Below, one piece after another: positions 33,106 through 44,286 of a stretch of DNA of 64,000 nt. The notes below the pieces were generated by a model. It was not told the DNA's origin, made no database searches, and was given only the letters and a program-made list of their open reading frames with translations. Positions within the stretch are counted from its first letter, which is position 1. The number at the start of each line of letters is the position of its first letter. The position numbers and the translations under genes were made by a program. Source of the stretch: Acidobacteriota bacterium (GTDB lineage Bacteria; Acidobacteriota; Blastocatellia; RBC074); NCBI GenBank assembly GCA_016196035.1, contig JACPYM010000057.1, positions 1 to 64,000 on the forward strand. Direction: 5' to 3'.

Positions 33106-34800
33106 TTACTTTCCCGCCGCCTTGGCGTTCGCCGTCTGATTGATGCGCGCATCCATCATCCGCACCAACTCGGCATTCGTGAACGGTTGCCAGCCGTGCG
33201 GCTTCATCGGTCGCCCGTACTCAAACACGGCTTCGGCTTTGGGATTCTCAGCGGCTTTCAAAAAGTCTTCGAGCTGATAGACCGCCAGGTTCAAGTAGTA
33301 GTTATCCATATCGCCGCAATACACGTGAATCTTGTCGACCAGGTCAGGGCCGATCTTCGACCAGTTCTTTTCCAGGTTGTAGCGCAGGTCATAACCGTTA
33401 TCGCGCATATACAACGCCACCTCGCGATCAATCTTGCCCGTCATTCGATCCCAGATTGTACGCGGATAGCCATCCTTGCCGACCGGCCCATACGCCGCAT
33501 CCCACGCGGCAATTTGCTGGCCCGAACGGATATTGCTGCCGAGCACGGCTTCCAACCGGCTCATCTCGCGCATCGTCAACGTCACCTGCCCATCGGCGTT
33601 GCGCGACAGCGGGCGAATCAGCTTGGCCCAATCGCCGCTCGGCACTTCAAAGGCATTGTCGTCTTCGTAAACGTTCGACATCTGATAGCGCCTGAAATCC
33701 ACCGGATCGGGATACAGCGACCACGTGCCGTTGAAAAACTTCGGATGCAGGATTTGCAGCGCCAGCGATTCCCAACCGCCCGTCGAACCGCCCGTCAGCA
33801 CACGCGCTTGCGGCTCGGCGCGCAGCCTGAAATTCTTTTCGAGATACGGGATCAATTCGGTGAGCAGCGCATCGCCATACGGCCCATTGTTGACCGAGTT
33901 CACCGCGTAAGAATCATCGTAATACGGCGTCGGATGCTGAAAGGTCACGGCGGCCATACGCGGGAAGTTGTCAGACAGCCACGCTTGCGAGAACTCGTAA
34001 CTGGTTTCGCGCGCACCCCGGCTCAGCCGCGCCTTGCGCTGTTCCGCGCTCTCAGGCGTGGCCGGTGCCTGCGTCGTAAACTGGAACGGCGCGCCGAGTC
34101 CGAAATGCCCCTGAATGTAAATCGCCGGATACTTCTGATTCGCGTTCTGCGCGTAGCCCTTCGGCAACAGCACCGTCGCGCCCAGATACATCGGATGGCC
34201 CCAGAACTCCGTCAACAGCTTGCTCTGAATCTTCACCCGCTTGACCCATTCGGTATCGGGCGGCGCCACGACCGGCGGCAGCTTTTTGGTCAGCGAAAGC
34301 TTGATGTTGAACCCGGCAGCCGGGTCTAGGCGCACGCGCTGCACCTCGCTGACCAGATTGCCCGGCGAGCGATTCCATTGCTGGCCTTCCCACTGATCCA
34401 GATGCACCCAGATCACATGCCCGTCCTTGCGATGAACTTGCGTGTATACGTTCAGCAGCGCTTGCACGTAATACTCACCCGCCGGAAGCTGGCTCAGGCT
34501 CTCGACCTGATAGCCCAACGTCGAACTATCAATCACCGCATGCGCGCTCGGTTTCAATGCATCCACATCCTGCCCATAAAACGGCACCGAAGCTTGATAC
34601 GAACCCGCCTGCAAGCGCGGCTCGACGCGATTGTTTTTCGAGATCATCACGAAAACGCGCCCGGTGATGGGGCCGTTATCGAGCGCGGCGGGATAGGAAA
34701 TCTCGAAGCGTGCATCTGTCGTTGCAGAGCGGCTTGGATGGATTGCCAACAGCGAGAGACAAAAGGCGAGGCCAACAACAGCCAGAATTCTTCGCTTCAT
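33106..34800 (-). CDS. Secreted esterase-like alpha/beta hydrolase
   Basis: 564 residues with a signal peptide (VVGLAFCLSLLAIHPSRS). Residues ~30-190 form a beta-rich N-terminal domain (FEISYPAALDNGPITGRVFVMI). The remainder resembles the enterobactin-esterase/esterase D type hydrolases: YPAIYIQGHFGLG, then the nucleophile elbow GGSTGGWES with Ser339, then DVYCGDMDNYYLN-like sequence (CGDMD) and HGWQPF near the end as possible acid/His elements. It probably cleaves an ester of a plant or microbial polymer outside the cell. Substrate unknown. Confidence 0.75.
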   Translation of the reverse strand: MKRRILAVVGLAFCLSLLAIHPSRSATTDARFEISYPAALDNGPITGRVFVMISKNNRVEPRLQAGSYQASVPFYGQDVDALKPSAHAVIDSSTLGYQVESLSQLPAGEYYVQALLNVYTQVHRKDGHVIWVHLDQWEGQQWNRSPGNLVSEVQRVRLDPAAGFNIKLSLTKKLPPVVAPPDTEWVKRVKIQSKLLTEFWGHPMYLGATVLLPKGYAQNANQKYPAIYIQGHFGLGAPFQFTTQAPATPESAEQRKARLSRGARETSYEFSQAWLSDNFPRMAAVTFQHPTPYYDDSYAVNSVNNGPYGDALLTELIPYLEKNFRLRAEPQARVLTGGSTGGWESLALQILHPKFFNGTWSLYPDPVDFRRYQMSNVYEDDNAFEVPSGDWAKLIRPLSRNADGQVTLTMREMSRLEAVLGSNIRSGQQIAAWDAAYGPVGKDGYPRTIWDRMTGKIDREVALYMRDNGYDLRYNLEKNWSKIGPDLVDKIHVYCGDMDNYYLNLAVYQLEDFLKAAENPKAEAVFEYGRPMKPHGWQPFTNAELVRMMDARINQTANAKAAGK

Positions 34801-34818
34801 TCGAATGCTCCTGATTAG

Positions 34819-35196
34819 TTAGGGATAGGTTTGTAAGTTCAGCCCGGCAATAAATCGAAAGTCGCGCTGGTTTTTCGTGATAAAGGGTGCAGCGTATTCC
34901 AATGCAGTCGCAGCAATCAGCGCATCCGCAATCAGCAAGCCGTGGCTCAGCCGATATTACCGCAACAAGTCAACAGCGTGGTCAGAAATTTGATCCGTGA
35001 TTTTCAGCACTTGAAAGCGGCGGAGGAAGCTTTCCAGATCGTGCAATTCCGTCTTGCCTACGACTAATTCCATCTGCGTCACGGCACTGACCGCCACGGA
35101 CGTTTGCTGTTCGAGGCGTTGCAAGCAGGCGATGGCAGTCTGATCGCCACGCCCAACATCAATCAAAATGTCAGTGTCAACGATGGTGAACGCCAC
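34819..35196 (-). pseudogene. VapC-type PIN toxin with a premature stop
   Basis: Read straight through, the frame gives a 125-residue PIN protein of normal length: IVDTDILIDVGRGD (first acidic residue), TQMELVVGK (second), then SHGLLIADALIAATAL (third) and KNQRDF. A TAA at 34957-34959 interrupts it after residue 79; the context (LLR-stop-YRLSHGL) suggests a single CAA to TAA change. The stop removes the later catalytic acids, so the 79-residue product should be inactive as an RNase. It starts two bases after the antitoxin stop, as usual for vapBC. Confidence 0.85.
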
Positions 35197-35197
35197 G

Positions 35198-35428
35198 TTA
35201 CTGACCCCATTCAGACGCGCGGAGGCTGCGGACGCACGTTGTGCTATCAGTTATTTCATCGCGGTCTCGCCACATGCCAATGAAATTTTCATTGGCATGT
35301 GGCGTATTAGGTGAAGGCGCGCCTTGACGAGCGTAGCGTTGCCGCATAAACCCTATGAAATTTTCTAAGAGGCTTCGCCCTTCTGGCGGCAAGGCTGCAA
35401 TTTCTCGCAAGATTTCTTCGGTTGTCAT
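35198..35428 (-). CDS. VapB-like antitoxin
   Basis: 76 residues from ATG 35428, with GGGAGG seven bases upstream; the frame also opens at 35440. The N-terminus (TTEEILREIAALPPEGRSLLENFIGFMRQRY) is the helical region seen in DUF2281-type antitoxins, and the C-terminus (FIGMWRDRDEITDST, then VRSLRASEW) is the flexible toxin-binding tail. It is intact although its partner toxin carries a nonsense mutation. Likely autoregulates its own promoter. Confidence 0.8.
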   Translation of the reverse strand: MTTEEILREIAALPPEGRSLLENFIGFMRQRYARQGAPSPNTPHANENFIGMWRDRDEITDSTTCVRSLRASEWGQ

Positions 35429-35446
35429 AACACCTCCCATTTAGAA

Positions 35447-35680
35447 TTATATTTTTTCCGTTGAACTTTTGAAAACAGCCTCTTCTGGGTTCTTGATGGC
35501 AGAAAGAATATTTTCAGCCACTTTTGCAATTAGCTTCTTACCCCAAAAGGGGTCATTTACGTCATAGTAAATGACCCGAATATGTCATACGTCAAACGGT
35601 ACATCCTCTTCATTGGAAGAGATAAGCACAACTGGCTTCTTCAAGGCGTGGCCGAACGCCTTTCATAATGCAATTCTTGA
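35447..35680 (-). pseudogene. Remnant of a nucleotide-binding (deoxyribosyltransferase/TIR-like) gene
   Basis: On the minus strand one frame reads AFGHALKKPVVLISSNEEDV, PFDV, stop (TGA 35585-35587), HIRVIYYDVNDPFWGKKL and a helical tail ending at TAA 35447-35449. The pattern (G-x-A-x-A-L-x-K-P-V-x-L-I-S, then VPFD-x-RH-x-R-x-I-x-YD) is that of nucleoside 2-deoxyribosyltransferase-like/TIR-like domains; the stop replaces the Arg. Upstream a frameshift links it to NCIM, matching the usual N-V-M segment. Only the C-terminal ~75 residues remain. The upper boundary is approximate. Confidence 0.6.
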
Positions 35681-36881
35681 AGTGCAAAACCTCTGGGAGG
35701 GCTTATACCTTGAGAAGATCAGACCAGTCTTGGGCGGGTTGATGCCGAGCACAGCCAATACTTCTGCCAACCTTCTAGCAGCAAGAGTGAGTTCACCAGA
35801 ACAGACAGTCACACCACGCAATCCAATCCTTCCGCCATTGCTGCCAGCGCAAGGTGTAAAACGGGCTGTAGGCAAGCTGACGCCAACTGCGCCGACTGCT
35901 TCGGTCAGCTTTGTTGTTGAAACGGGCGCCGACCTAACAGTCAGCCTCACCACTGATGCGATGAAACCAGACTTGACACTCAACGCGCCCGGCGGCGTGA
36001 GGTATTCGCCAACTTCGGTCAATGGGTTGGATAAACGCTACGACATTTTTCAGAACGTTTCGGGCATAACACAAGTTTTCGCGATTCACAGTCCAGCGCC
36101 CGGCAATCCCGGCAATTGGACGCTGAATCTCGTAGTGGATAACAACAATGTTCTGCTCACGGGAGCAAACTGGACTGCCAACATCAGTCTTCATGCTGGG
36201 ATCGGTTTGCAAGTTGAGGTCGCAGAAACAAACTACCTTGTGAGTGAGACGCTGAAACTCAAAGCGACAGCCAAACGAGACAGCACGGCGTTGACCAGTC
36301 TCACCGTCGCCGCCAGCTTCACCCCAACCACCGGCGGCACCGCTACCAACTTCACCCTCTTCGACGATGGCGCACACGAAGACGGTGCGGCCAATGATGG
36401 CGTGTACGCTGGCAGTCAGTCCCTGAACACAGTCGGCAGCTTTGATCTGACGGTGACGGCGGCGGGCAATGCGCCGCTCGGCGCATTCCAACACCAGCAA
36501 GCGGGCACGTTCACCGTCAGCGCGCCAGAAGCGACGATCAGCGGCGGCTTCACCGAAGCTGCGCCCGATGCCGATAACGATGGCCGCTACGATTCGATCA
36601 ATTGGAGCTTTGCCGTCAATGTGCCGCGCGTGGGCAGCTACACGGTCTTTGGCGATTTGGCGGCGCGGGATGGCAGCAGCGTCGGCAGCGCCAGTGCGAG
36701 CGTGAATGCAACGGTGGCGGGCAATCAGAACGTAACGCTCGTCTTTGCGGGGCAGGAGCTTTACCGCAACGGCAAGGAGGGGCCGTACCTGCTGAAGAAT
36801 CTGCGCATCACGGTGGCGACGGCGGAGGGCGAGCGGCTGAGTGGTAGACCGGCGCAAACGGCGCTCACCGGCGGGCCGTAG
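35571..36881 (+). pseudogene. Broken TIGR03437 secreted protein, fragment 1
   Basis: First piece of a large decayed gene running to 38722. It lacks a signal peptide; the first ~30 codons overlap the minus-strand remnant at 35447-35680, so the true 5' end seems lost and real homology probably starts near 35680. The rest is beta-rich, with a bacterial pre-peptidase-like segment (~110-220) and a calcium-loop DADNDGRYDS. A TAG at 36879-36881 stops it; translation resumes immediately in the same frame (fragment 2). Originally an exported multi-domain protein. Confidence 0.7.
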
Positions 36882-37703
36882 TATTCGAGTTGGCTGTCGT
36901 TCGAGCGCGCCGAAACGCCGTCGCTGGTGTGGCAAGCGCCCGTGTTGGAACAGGTGACGCGCGGTGGCAGTTACGACTTGCGCTGGCTGTTCAAAGACGG
37001 CAACGGCGGCGCGACGGTGGATTTGTACTACGACATGACGGGCAGTGGGTTTGCGGGGACGGCGATTGTGACGGGGTTGAACGCGACGAATGGCGAGATG
37101 ATCTACAACTGGGATGTGGGCGCGTTGCCGGATGGGTTGTATTACGTCTATGCGCGGTTCAGGAACGGTGAGTTTTCAGATGCGGTCTACGGCGGCAGTG
37201 TGCGCAAGCTGACGGACACGGATGGTGACGGAATGCCGGATGCGTGGGAGACAGCGAATGGTCTGAATCCGAACAGCGACGCCGCTGCCTATCTCGAACC
37301 CGATGGGGATGGGCCATCGAATTTGGACGAGTACATCAGCAACACCAATCCACGCGCAGCGGATACGGACGGCGGCGGCGAAAGCGATCGGTCGGAAGTG
37401 ACGAATGGGCGCGACCCGTTGGCGCAGGCGGATGACGTGACAGGCGTGACGGTGCTGGCGGCCAGTCCGGCGCAAGGCGACAGCCGGGGCGGCGACCAGG
37501 TGATGATCGTGGGCAGCGGCTTCCGCACTGGTGCGACGGTGAGTTTCGGCAATGTAGCCGCGACAGGCGTGACGTTTATCAACAGTACGAAGCTGCTGGT
37601 GACGACTCCGGCGGGCAACATCGGCAAGGTCGAATCCGGCGAATGGCGGCAGCGTGAACGGCGCGTCTGTAGGCAGCAACGCGACGTTCACTGCTGTGGC
37701 TAG
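36882..37703 (+). pseudogene. Broken TIGR03437 secreted protein, fragment 2
   Basis: Continues fragment 1 in the same frame after the TAG (YSSWLSFERAETPSLVWQAP). It contains thrombospondin type-3-like calcium repeats (DTDGDGMPDAWE, then DPDGDG-like, then DTDGGGESDRSE) and an IPT/TIG domain (VTVLAASPAQGDSRGGDQVMIVGSGFRTGATVSFG). Near 37620-37640 the frame shifts: the meaningful continuation (NGGSVNGASVGSNATFTAVAS) is in another frame, which then meets an inserted palindromic element at 37700. Non-functional as it stands. Confidence 0.7.
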
Positions 37704-37808
37704 TACTCCATCAAGCTGTAAGTGATGGATGCTGAGAGCGCATCCGGGATGTAGGGCGGGATTAAATCCCGCCCTACATCCCTCATTTTCGGCTTGATGG
37801 AGTACTAG
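37700..37808. mobile_element. Inserted palindromic element type G with apparent CTAG duplication
   Basis: CTAG at 37700-37703 and at 37805-37808 flank inverted ends TACTCCATCAAGC / GCTTGATGGAGTA; a second inner palindrome is GGGATGTAGGGCGGGATT and its complement. Removing one CTAG plus the element (105 bp) restores an open frame reading VASGTPAPTVQWQ. This looks like a MITE-like insertion without a transposase gene. Confidence 0.75.
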
Positions 37809-38722
37809 CGGTACGCCTGCGCCTACGGTGCAATGGCAGGTAAGCACGGACGGTGGTGCGACGTTCAACAGCATCAACGGCGCAACGAACACAACGCTGA
37901 CTGTGTTGCCGCTGACATTGAGCGATAACGGCAAACGGTATCGCGCGGTCTTCACGAATAGTTGTGGGATGGCTGCCAGCAATGCGGCGACGCTCACACC
38001 TGCCAATCCGGTAGTGAACGTTTCGGCGGCCAGCTACAGCGGCGCGCAGCTTGCGCCGGAAGCCCTCGTTACGGCGTTTGGCGAATGAGTTGGCAACGAG
38101 AACAGTGATAGCTTCGACGCTGCCGACTGCATTAAATGGCACAACGGTAAAGATCAGAGATAGCGCCGGGGTGGAATGGCTGGCCGCGCTCTTCTTTGTA
38201 TCGCCGACGCAGATCAACTATCAAATCCCGCCAGGAACAGCGGCGGGTGTGGCGACAGTCACGGTCACGAGCAGCAGCGGCGCTCTCTCGGTCGGCACAA
38301 TACAAATTGCCACGGTTGCGCCGGGTTTGTTTTCTGCCAATGCGAGCGGGCAAGGGCTGGCTGCTGCGGTTGCCTTGCGCGTGAAGAGCAATGGCGCACA
38401 AACCTATGAACCAATCGCGCGCTTCGATACGACGATCAATCGGATGGTCGCTACGCCGATTGACCTCGGCCCGGCGGGCGAGCAGGTCTTTTTGATCTTG
38501 TACGGCACGGGCCTCAAGTTCCGCAGTTCGTTGGCTGCCGTGACGGCGAAAATCGGCGGTGCGGATGCATCCGTCTCATTCGCCCAAGCGCAAGGGAGCC
38601 TGACCGGCTTGGATCAAGTCAACGCGCTGATTCCGCGCAGCCTGCTTGGGCGTGGTGAGGTGGATGTTGTGTTGACTGTAGATGGGAAGGCGGCGAATAC
38701 GGTGTGGGTAAGCATCAAGTAA
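37809..38722 (+). pseudogene. Broken TIGR03437 secreted protein, fragment 3
   Basis: Begins after the inserted element with an Ig-like segment (VQWQVSTDGGATFNSINGAT, YRAVFTNSCG), then TIGR03437 ([21 protein letters not shown]). A one-base insertion (extra T near 38087) breaks the frame at GE; the second frame picks up [19 protein letters not shown] and runs through [15 protein letters not shown] to [19 protein letters not shown] and the TAA at 38720-38722. The tail is well preserved and close to the TIGR03437 tails at 4.2 and 9.8 kb. Confidence 0.75.
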
Positions 38723-38806
38723 AGGAGCGCCTCACCCGCCGCCACATTCCTTCTCAAGCAATGACTGTAAGCGTTGTTGAGAGCGGCAGGCAGGCTACCT
38801 GGCTGC

Positions 38807-38890
38807 GCGACAAGCTGGCAGCTTGTCGCGGGCGTGGCGGTCAGCCCACTGGTTCGCAAGCCGAGACTTCGACAAGCTGGCAGCTTGTCG
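38807..38890. repeat. Paired palindrome, type H
   Basis: The 21-bp palindrome CGACAAGCTGGCAGCTTGTCG occurs at 38808-38828 (extended to 38807-38829) and again at 38870-38890. It lies in the 366-bp gap 38723-39088, which otherwise shows no gene and ends with the glycanase leader. Confidence 0.8.
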
Positions 38891-39073
38891 GACACTTTTC
38901 AAGAATGATAGACCTTGGTCTTCACGGTTTGCCATCCGCGCAACATCGGGTAAGATGCCGCTCGTTTTCCCACTCTCCCACGTTCGATGCCCCTCAGTTC
39001 GACCGAACAAAGCTCTTTCAAATAGCCATCGGTCTCGTTTGCCCACCTCATCAATCAACAAAAACACACCTAA

Positions 39074-41140
<2,067 letters not shown>

Positions 41141-41175
41141 ATGAAGCTCGTGCTTGATTCAGAAGGTGTGCCTGA

Positions 41176-41298
41176 CCTGGGTACGCACCGCTTCCAGCGT
41201 GCAGGCTTGGCGTAAGACCAAATTATGCCGGAGGGTTCTCTTTCAGCATCCATCGGTCTTATGCCAAGTCTGCACGCTGGAAGCGGTGCGTACCCAGG
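41176..41298. repeat. Palindromic element type B, copy 3 (123 bp)
   Basis: Same arms (CCTGGGTACGCACCGCTTCC) and same centre orientation as copy 2. It lies between the ends of the convergent glycanase and isomerase-like genes, 20 bp from the latter's stop codon. Confidence 0.9.
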
Positions 41299-41318
41299 CT
41301 CATCTATGCCAAGGCAGT

Positions 41319-42344
41319 TCAGAAGCGCAACAGCTCCAGATAACGCAAACTCAGCGGGATATTCGTTGGTGCCTCTGGCTCTTCGGCCTCAATGAAATAG
41401 TGCTTGATGCCGATCTGCTTGGCCGCGCGTAAGACGGCGGGCCAATCCACTTTGCCGGTGCCCAATATGACGCTGGTGTCGTCTGTCGTGTCGCCCGTCA
41501 AATCGCCCGGCACGTCTTTGCGCAAATCTTTCAAGTGGAGCATCACGAAACGGCGCGGATATTTCAGCAACAGTTTGGCTGCATCCTGCCCGCCGTGCGT
41601 GGCCCAAAAGACATCCAGTTCAAAACTCACCAACTCCGGCTTGGTCTGTTGCGCCATCCAATCGAACAGCGTCCCGTCGCCTTGCGGCTGAAATTCGTAG
41701 CCGTGCGGGTGATAGCAAAATTTCAACCCGGCGGCTTTGAGCACCGCGCCCGCTTGGTTGAAGACCAGCACCGCCTGCTTCGCCTGTTCCAAGGTGAACG
41801 GATGCTCGTGCGGAATCCAGGGGCACACGACATAACTCACGCCCAGCACGCGCGCAGCGCTGACGATCTCATTCACTTTGACACGCAAGTCATCGAAATC
41901 GGCGTGCATGCTGACGGCTTTCAAACCCGCCTTGTCCAATTCACTGCGAAAGGCCGCCGCCGTCATCCCGTAATAACCCGCCGTCTCGATTTCGCGGATG
42001 CCCATTGCGCGTATGCGCGCCAGCGTCGCGGGGACGCCCGCATTTTTGAATTCGCCGCGCAGGCTGTAAAGCTGAACGCCCACAGGCCCCTTGAAGGAAC
42101 GCCCGACGCCCGCCGGGTCTTTCACCGGTTTGGCCACTGGCGCTTGCAACGCCACTGACGGGTTGAAGGCGGACGGCGCATCAGGCGTTTTCATCAACGC
42201 ACTGCGGAAAGGCAAAGTCACTGCACAGAGTCCCAACACCAACACCACACCCAGCCACACACTCGTTTGCGTCACTTCCCTTCCGAGGCGAAACAGGCTT
42301 TTGAGCGGGTAAGCCTCAAGCTTGGCAAGATTGCTTCTCATCAT
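41319..42344 (-). CDS. Membrane-anchored sugar phosphate isomerase/epimerase-like TIM barrel
   Basis: 341 residues from ATG 42344; the longer frame to 42515 overlaps the next gene's end and lacks coding character. One hydrophobic segment (WLGVVLVLGLCAVTLPF, ~27-43) precedes a xylose-isomerase-like TIM barrel: GVQLYSLRGEF, GIREIETAGYYG, KFCYHPHGYEF, SFELDVFWATHGGQD, and HLKDLR with a late FIEAEEP. The metal-binding Glu, Asp and His residues seem present. The family is common in Acidobacteria and Planctomycetes and is normally cytoplasmic or Tat-exported, so an N-terminal anchor is unusual. Substrate unknown. Confidence 0.85.
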   Translation of the reverse strand: MMRSNLAKLEAYPLKSLFRLGREVTQTSVWLGVVLVLGLCAVTLPFRSALMKTPDAPSAFNPSVALQAPVAKPVKDPAGVGRSFKGPVGVQLYSLRGEFKNAGVPATLARIRAMGIREIETAGYYGMTAAAFRSELDKAGLKAVSMHADFDDLRVKVNEIVSAARVLGVSYVVCPWIPHEHPFTLEQAKQAVLVFNQAGAVLKAAGLKFCYHPHGYEFQPQGDGTLFDWMAQQTKPELVSFELDVFWATHGGQDAAKLLLKYPRRFVMLHLKDLRKDVPGDLTGDTTDDTSVILGTGKVDWPAVLRAAKQIGIKHYFIEAEEPEAPTNIPLSLRYLELLRF

Positions 42345-42505
42345 TCGTCCCGGTTTTTGGTCAGGGTTAATCGGAAAACCGCTGCCGCACAGTGGTTCGT
42401 TGTCGTGGGTTGATTCGTAGGATGGCGCGGAGTTTAGCAGCGCGGTTGAAAAATGAAAATAGCTGTCTTGTGCTGGCACCCCGCCCGTTAGCATTGGATG
42501 GCTAG

Positions 42506-44284
42506 TCACTTCCATTGCAACACGAAATCCATCACAGCCTGGCAGGTTTTCAATTCAACCAGCACATTCGACGTTTCCGCTTCTTTCCGCAGTCTCAGTC
42601 GCTCAACTGAATCCCAAGCCACCGGACGCAGGCGTTTCTCGGCAGTCTCAGTTGCGGGCACGACGCGCGCCAGCAACCAATACTTGCCCGGCGCCAACGA
42701 GGCAATGCTGAATTCCCCGTTCGTGCCAGCCTCAGCTTCCGCATAGCGCAATACATCATCTTTGGCCTCGGGTTCCGCCGGAACCAAAAAGACCCGTAAA
42801 CTCGCTGGCAGCTTTGCGCCTGTCGCTGGTTTCACTACGCCCTTCAAACTGGCTGCGCCAGGCGCGACGGCGACGACCAATCCGCTGACCCTGTCGCCCG
42901 CTTTGACGGGCAAGCCATTGCGCGCCGGTTCGGGCAGCGCCGGATTCGCGGGCGTCAGCGACAACGCTCTGAGATACCAACTCGCATCGGGAAAGCGCGC
43001 GGCAATGCGGTAACGCCCGGTGGTCAGCCCGCGCAAGCTGAACGCGCCTTGTTGTTCGGCGACGGCGGGCGCGCTTACGCCCAGGGCGGCGAGGTCAATT
43101 TCAGGCTTGGGGTTCGGGTCGTCTTTGCGGGCGAGGATGACAACTTCATCCAGTTGGGATTCGCGCGGATTGGCGCATTTGGCGGCTGCCGCTTGTGCTG
43201 CCGCCTCAGCGGGCTTTTCCAAAATAACTTTGCCTTTGATAACAGCGAGCGGCGTCAGCGCCAAATCCACGCCGCTCAGGTCAGCGCCGTTGATGGTGAT
43301 GCGACGCGGGGCGGCGGCGGATTGGTTGTCATCGCTCAGCGAGACTTGCGAGGCAATGAGTTCGTATTCGCCGTTGGGCACGCCATAAAACCCGTAGCTG
43401 TTTTGTCCCGCGCTGGGAATCATGACGGTCATGGCGACAGCCTCAGTCGCACCGGGACGTTTCAGCAAGACCACCGTCGAGCTTTGCACCGCCACCATTG
43501 TATTGCCCGTTGTCAGCCCCGTCACCTTGCCGCTGATGGCGAAGCCGCTTTCGCCACGGTAGCGAATATCCATGCCGCTGAGTTCTTCGCCGCTCTGCAC
43601 GGTGATGGGCGTCGCGGTGTCGCGCGTTGCGCCCGGGTAATAAGTCGGCACATTGCCGCGAAACGGCGTCGTTGTCCCCAACGAGAAGCCCGTTGCGCCG
43701 GCGACGATCAGGTACTTGCCGGGCTGCACGCCGTACAAACGATAGACGCCGCGATCGTCTGTCTGCCGCATGATGATCTGCCCGCTGCCGAGATCCATTG
43801 AGAAGGCCGCTGTAACCGACGCGGCTGGATCGAGCGAGACCGTACTCACCTCAACCCCAACCACAGGTTCGCCATTGGCCGTCGTGACTTTGCCGGTGAT
43901 GACGCCGCCTTTGCGCATGACCAGCGTGACGCTTTCGCCCAGGTAGTGATATTCCGGATTGGCGGGGTCGAGGGGTTGCGCGGGCAAATAGCCCGGCGCT
44001 CTGGCGATGACCGTATACGGCGAGGGATCGAGACCGGTCGCTTCGAATTTGCCTTCGGCATCGGTTTTGAGCGCCATGCGGCCACTCATCATTTTTTCAA
44101 GTTTTCCGCTCAGCGCGAGTATCGAGATGACGGCGCGCGGGATGGGCTGGCCGTCTTCGCCAACCACGCGGCCGCTGATCGTGCCGGTGCTGCGTTGCGC
44201 AGATGCTGTTGTGCAAAGGGTGAGTAGCGTTAGCAATGAACGGCAGATCGTTGCATTCAGAAATGAAGAGCGGCTGAGACACAT
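42506..44284 (-). CDS. Secreted carboxypeptidase-regulatory-like domain protein
   Basis: 592 residues with a signal peptide (LLTLLTLCTTASAQ). At least three carboxypeptidase-regulatory/SdrB-like beta-sandwich units: GTISGRVVGEDGQPIPRAVISI, GVITGKVTTANGEPVVGVEVSTV and, near the C-terminus, ASLKGVVKPATGAKLPASLRVFL. RQTDDRGVYRLYGVQPGKYLIVAG is repeated almost word for word in the next gene. No catalytic motif. Probably structural or binding, on the cell surface. It ends in MDFVLQW. Its start lies three bases after the neighbour's stop, so the two form an operon. Confidence 0.85.
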   Translation of the reverse strand: MCLSRSSFLNATICRSLLTLLTLCTTASAQRSTGTISGRVVGEDGQPIPRAVISILALSGKLEKMMSGRMALKTDAEGKFEATGLDPSPYTVIARAPGYLPAQPLDPANPEYHYLGESVTLVMRKGGVITGKVTTANGEPVVGVEVSTVSLDPAASVTAAFSMDLGSGQIIMRQTDDRGVYRLYGVQPGKYLIVAGATGFSLGTTTPFRGNVPTYYPGATRDTATPITVQSGEELSGMDIRYRGESGFAISGKVTGLTTGNTMVAVQSSTVVLLKRPGATEAVAMTVMIPSAGQNSYGFYGVPNGEYELIASQVSLSDDNQSAAAPRRITINGADLSGVDLALTPLAVIKGKVILEKPAEAAAQAAAAKCANPRESQLDEVVILARKDDPNPKPEIDLAALGVSAPAVAEQQGAFSLRGLTTGRYRIAARFPDASWYLRALSLTPANPALPEPARNGLPVKAGDRVSGLVVAVAPGAASLKGVVKPATGAKLPASLRVFLVPAEPEAKDDVLRYAEAEAGTNGEFSIASLAPGKYWLLARVVPATETAEKRLRPVAWDSVERLRLRKEAETSNVLVELKTCQAVMDFVLQWK

Positions 44285-44286
44285 GA

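Noticed and set aside
34819-38722. Prophage or integrated plasmid
   Set aside because: Decayed toxin-antitoxin and remnant genes are present, but no integrase, structural phage gene, tRNA target or replication gene.
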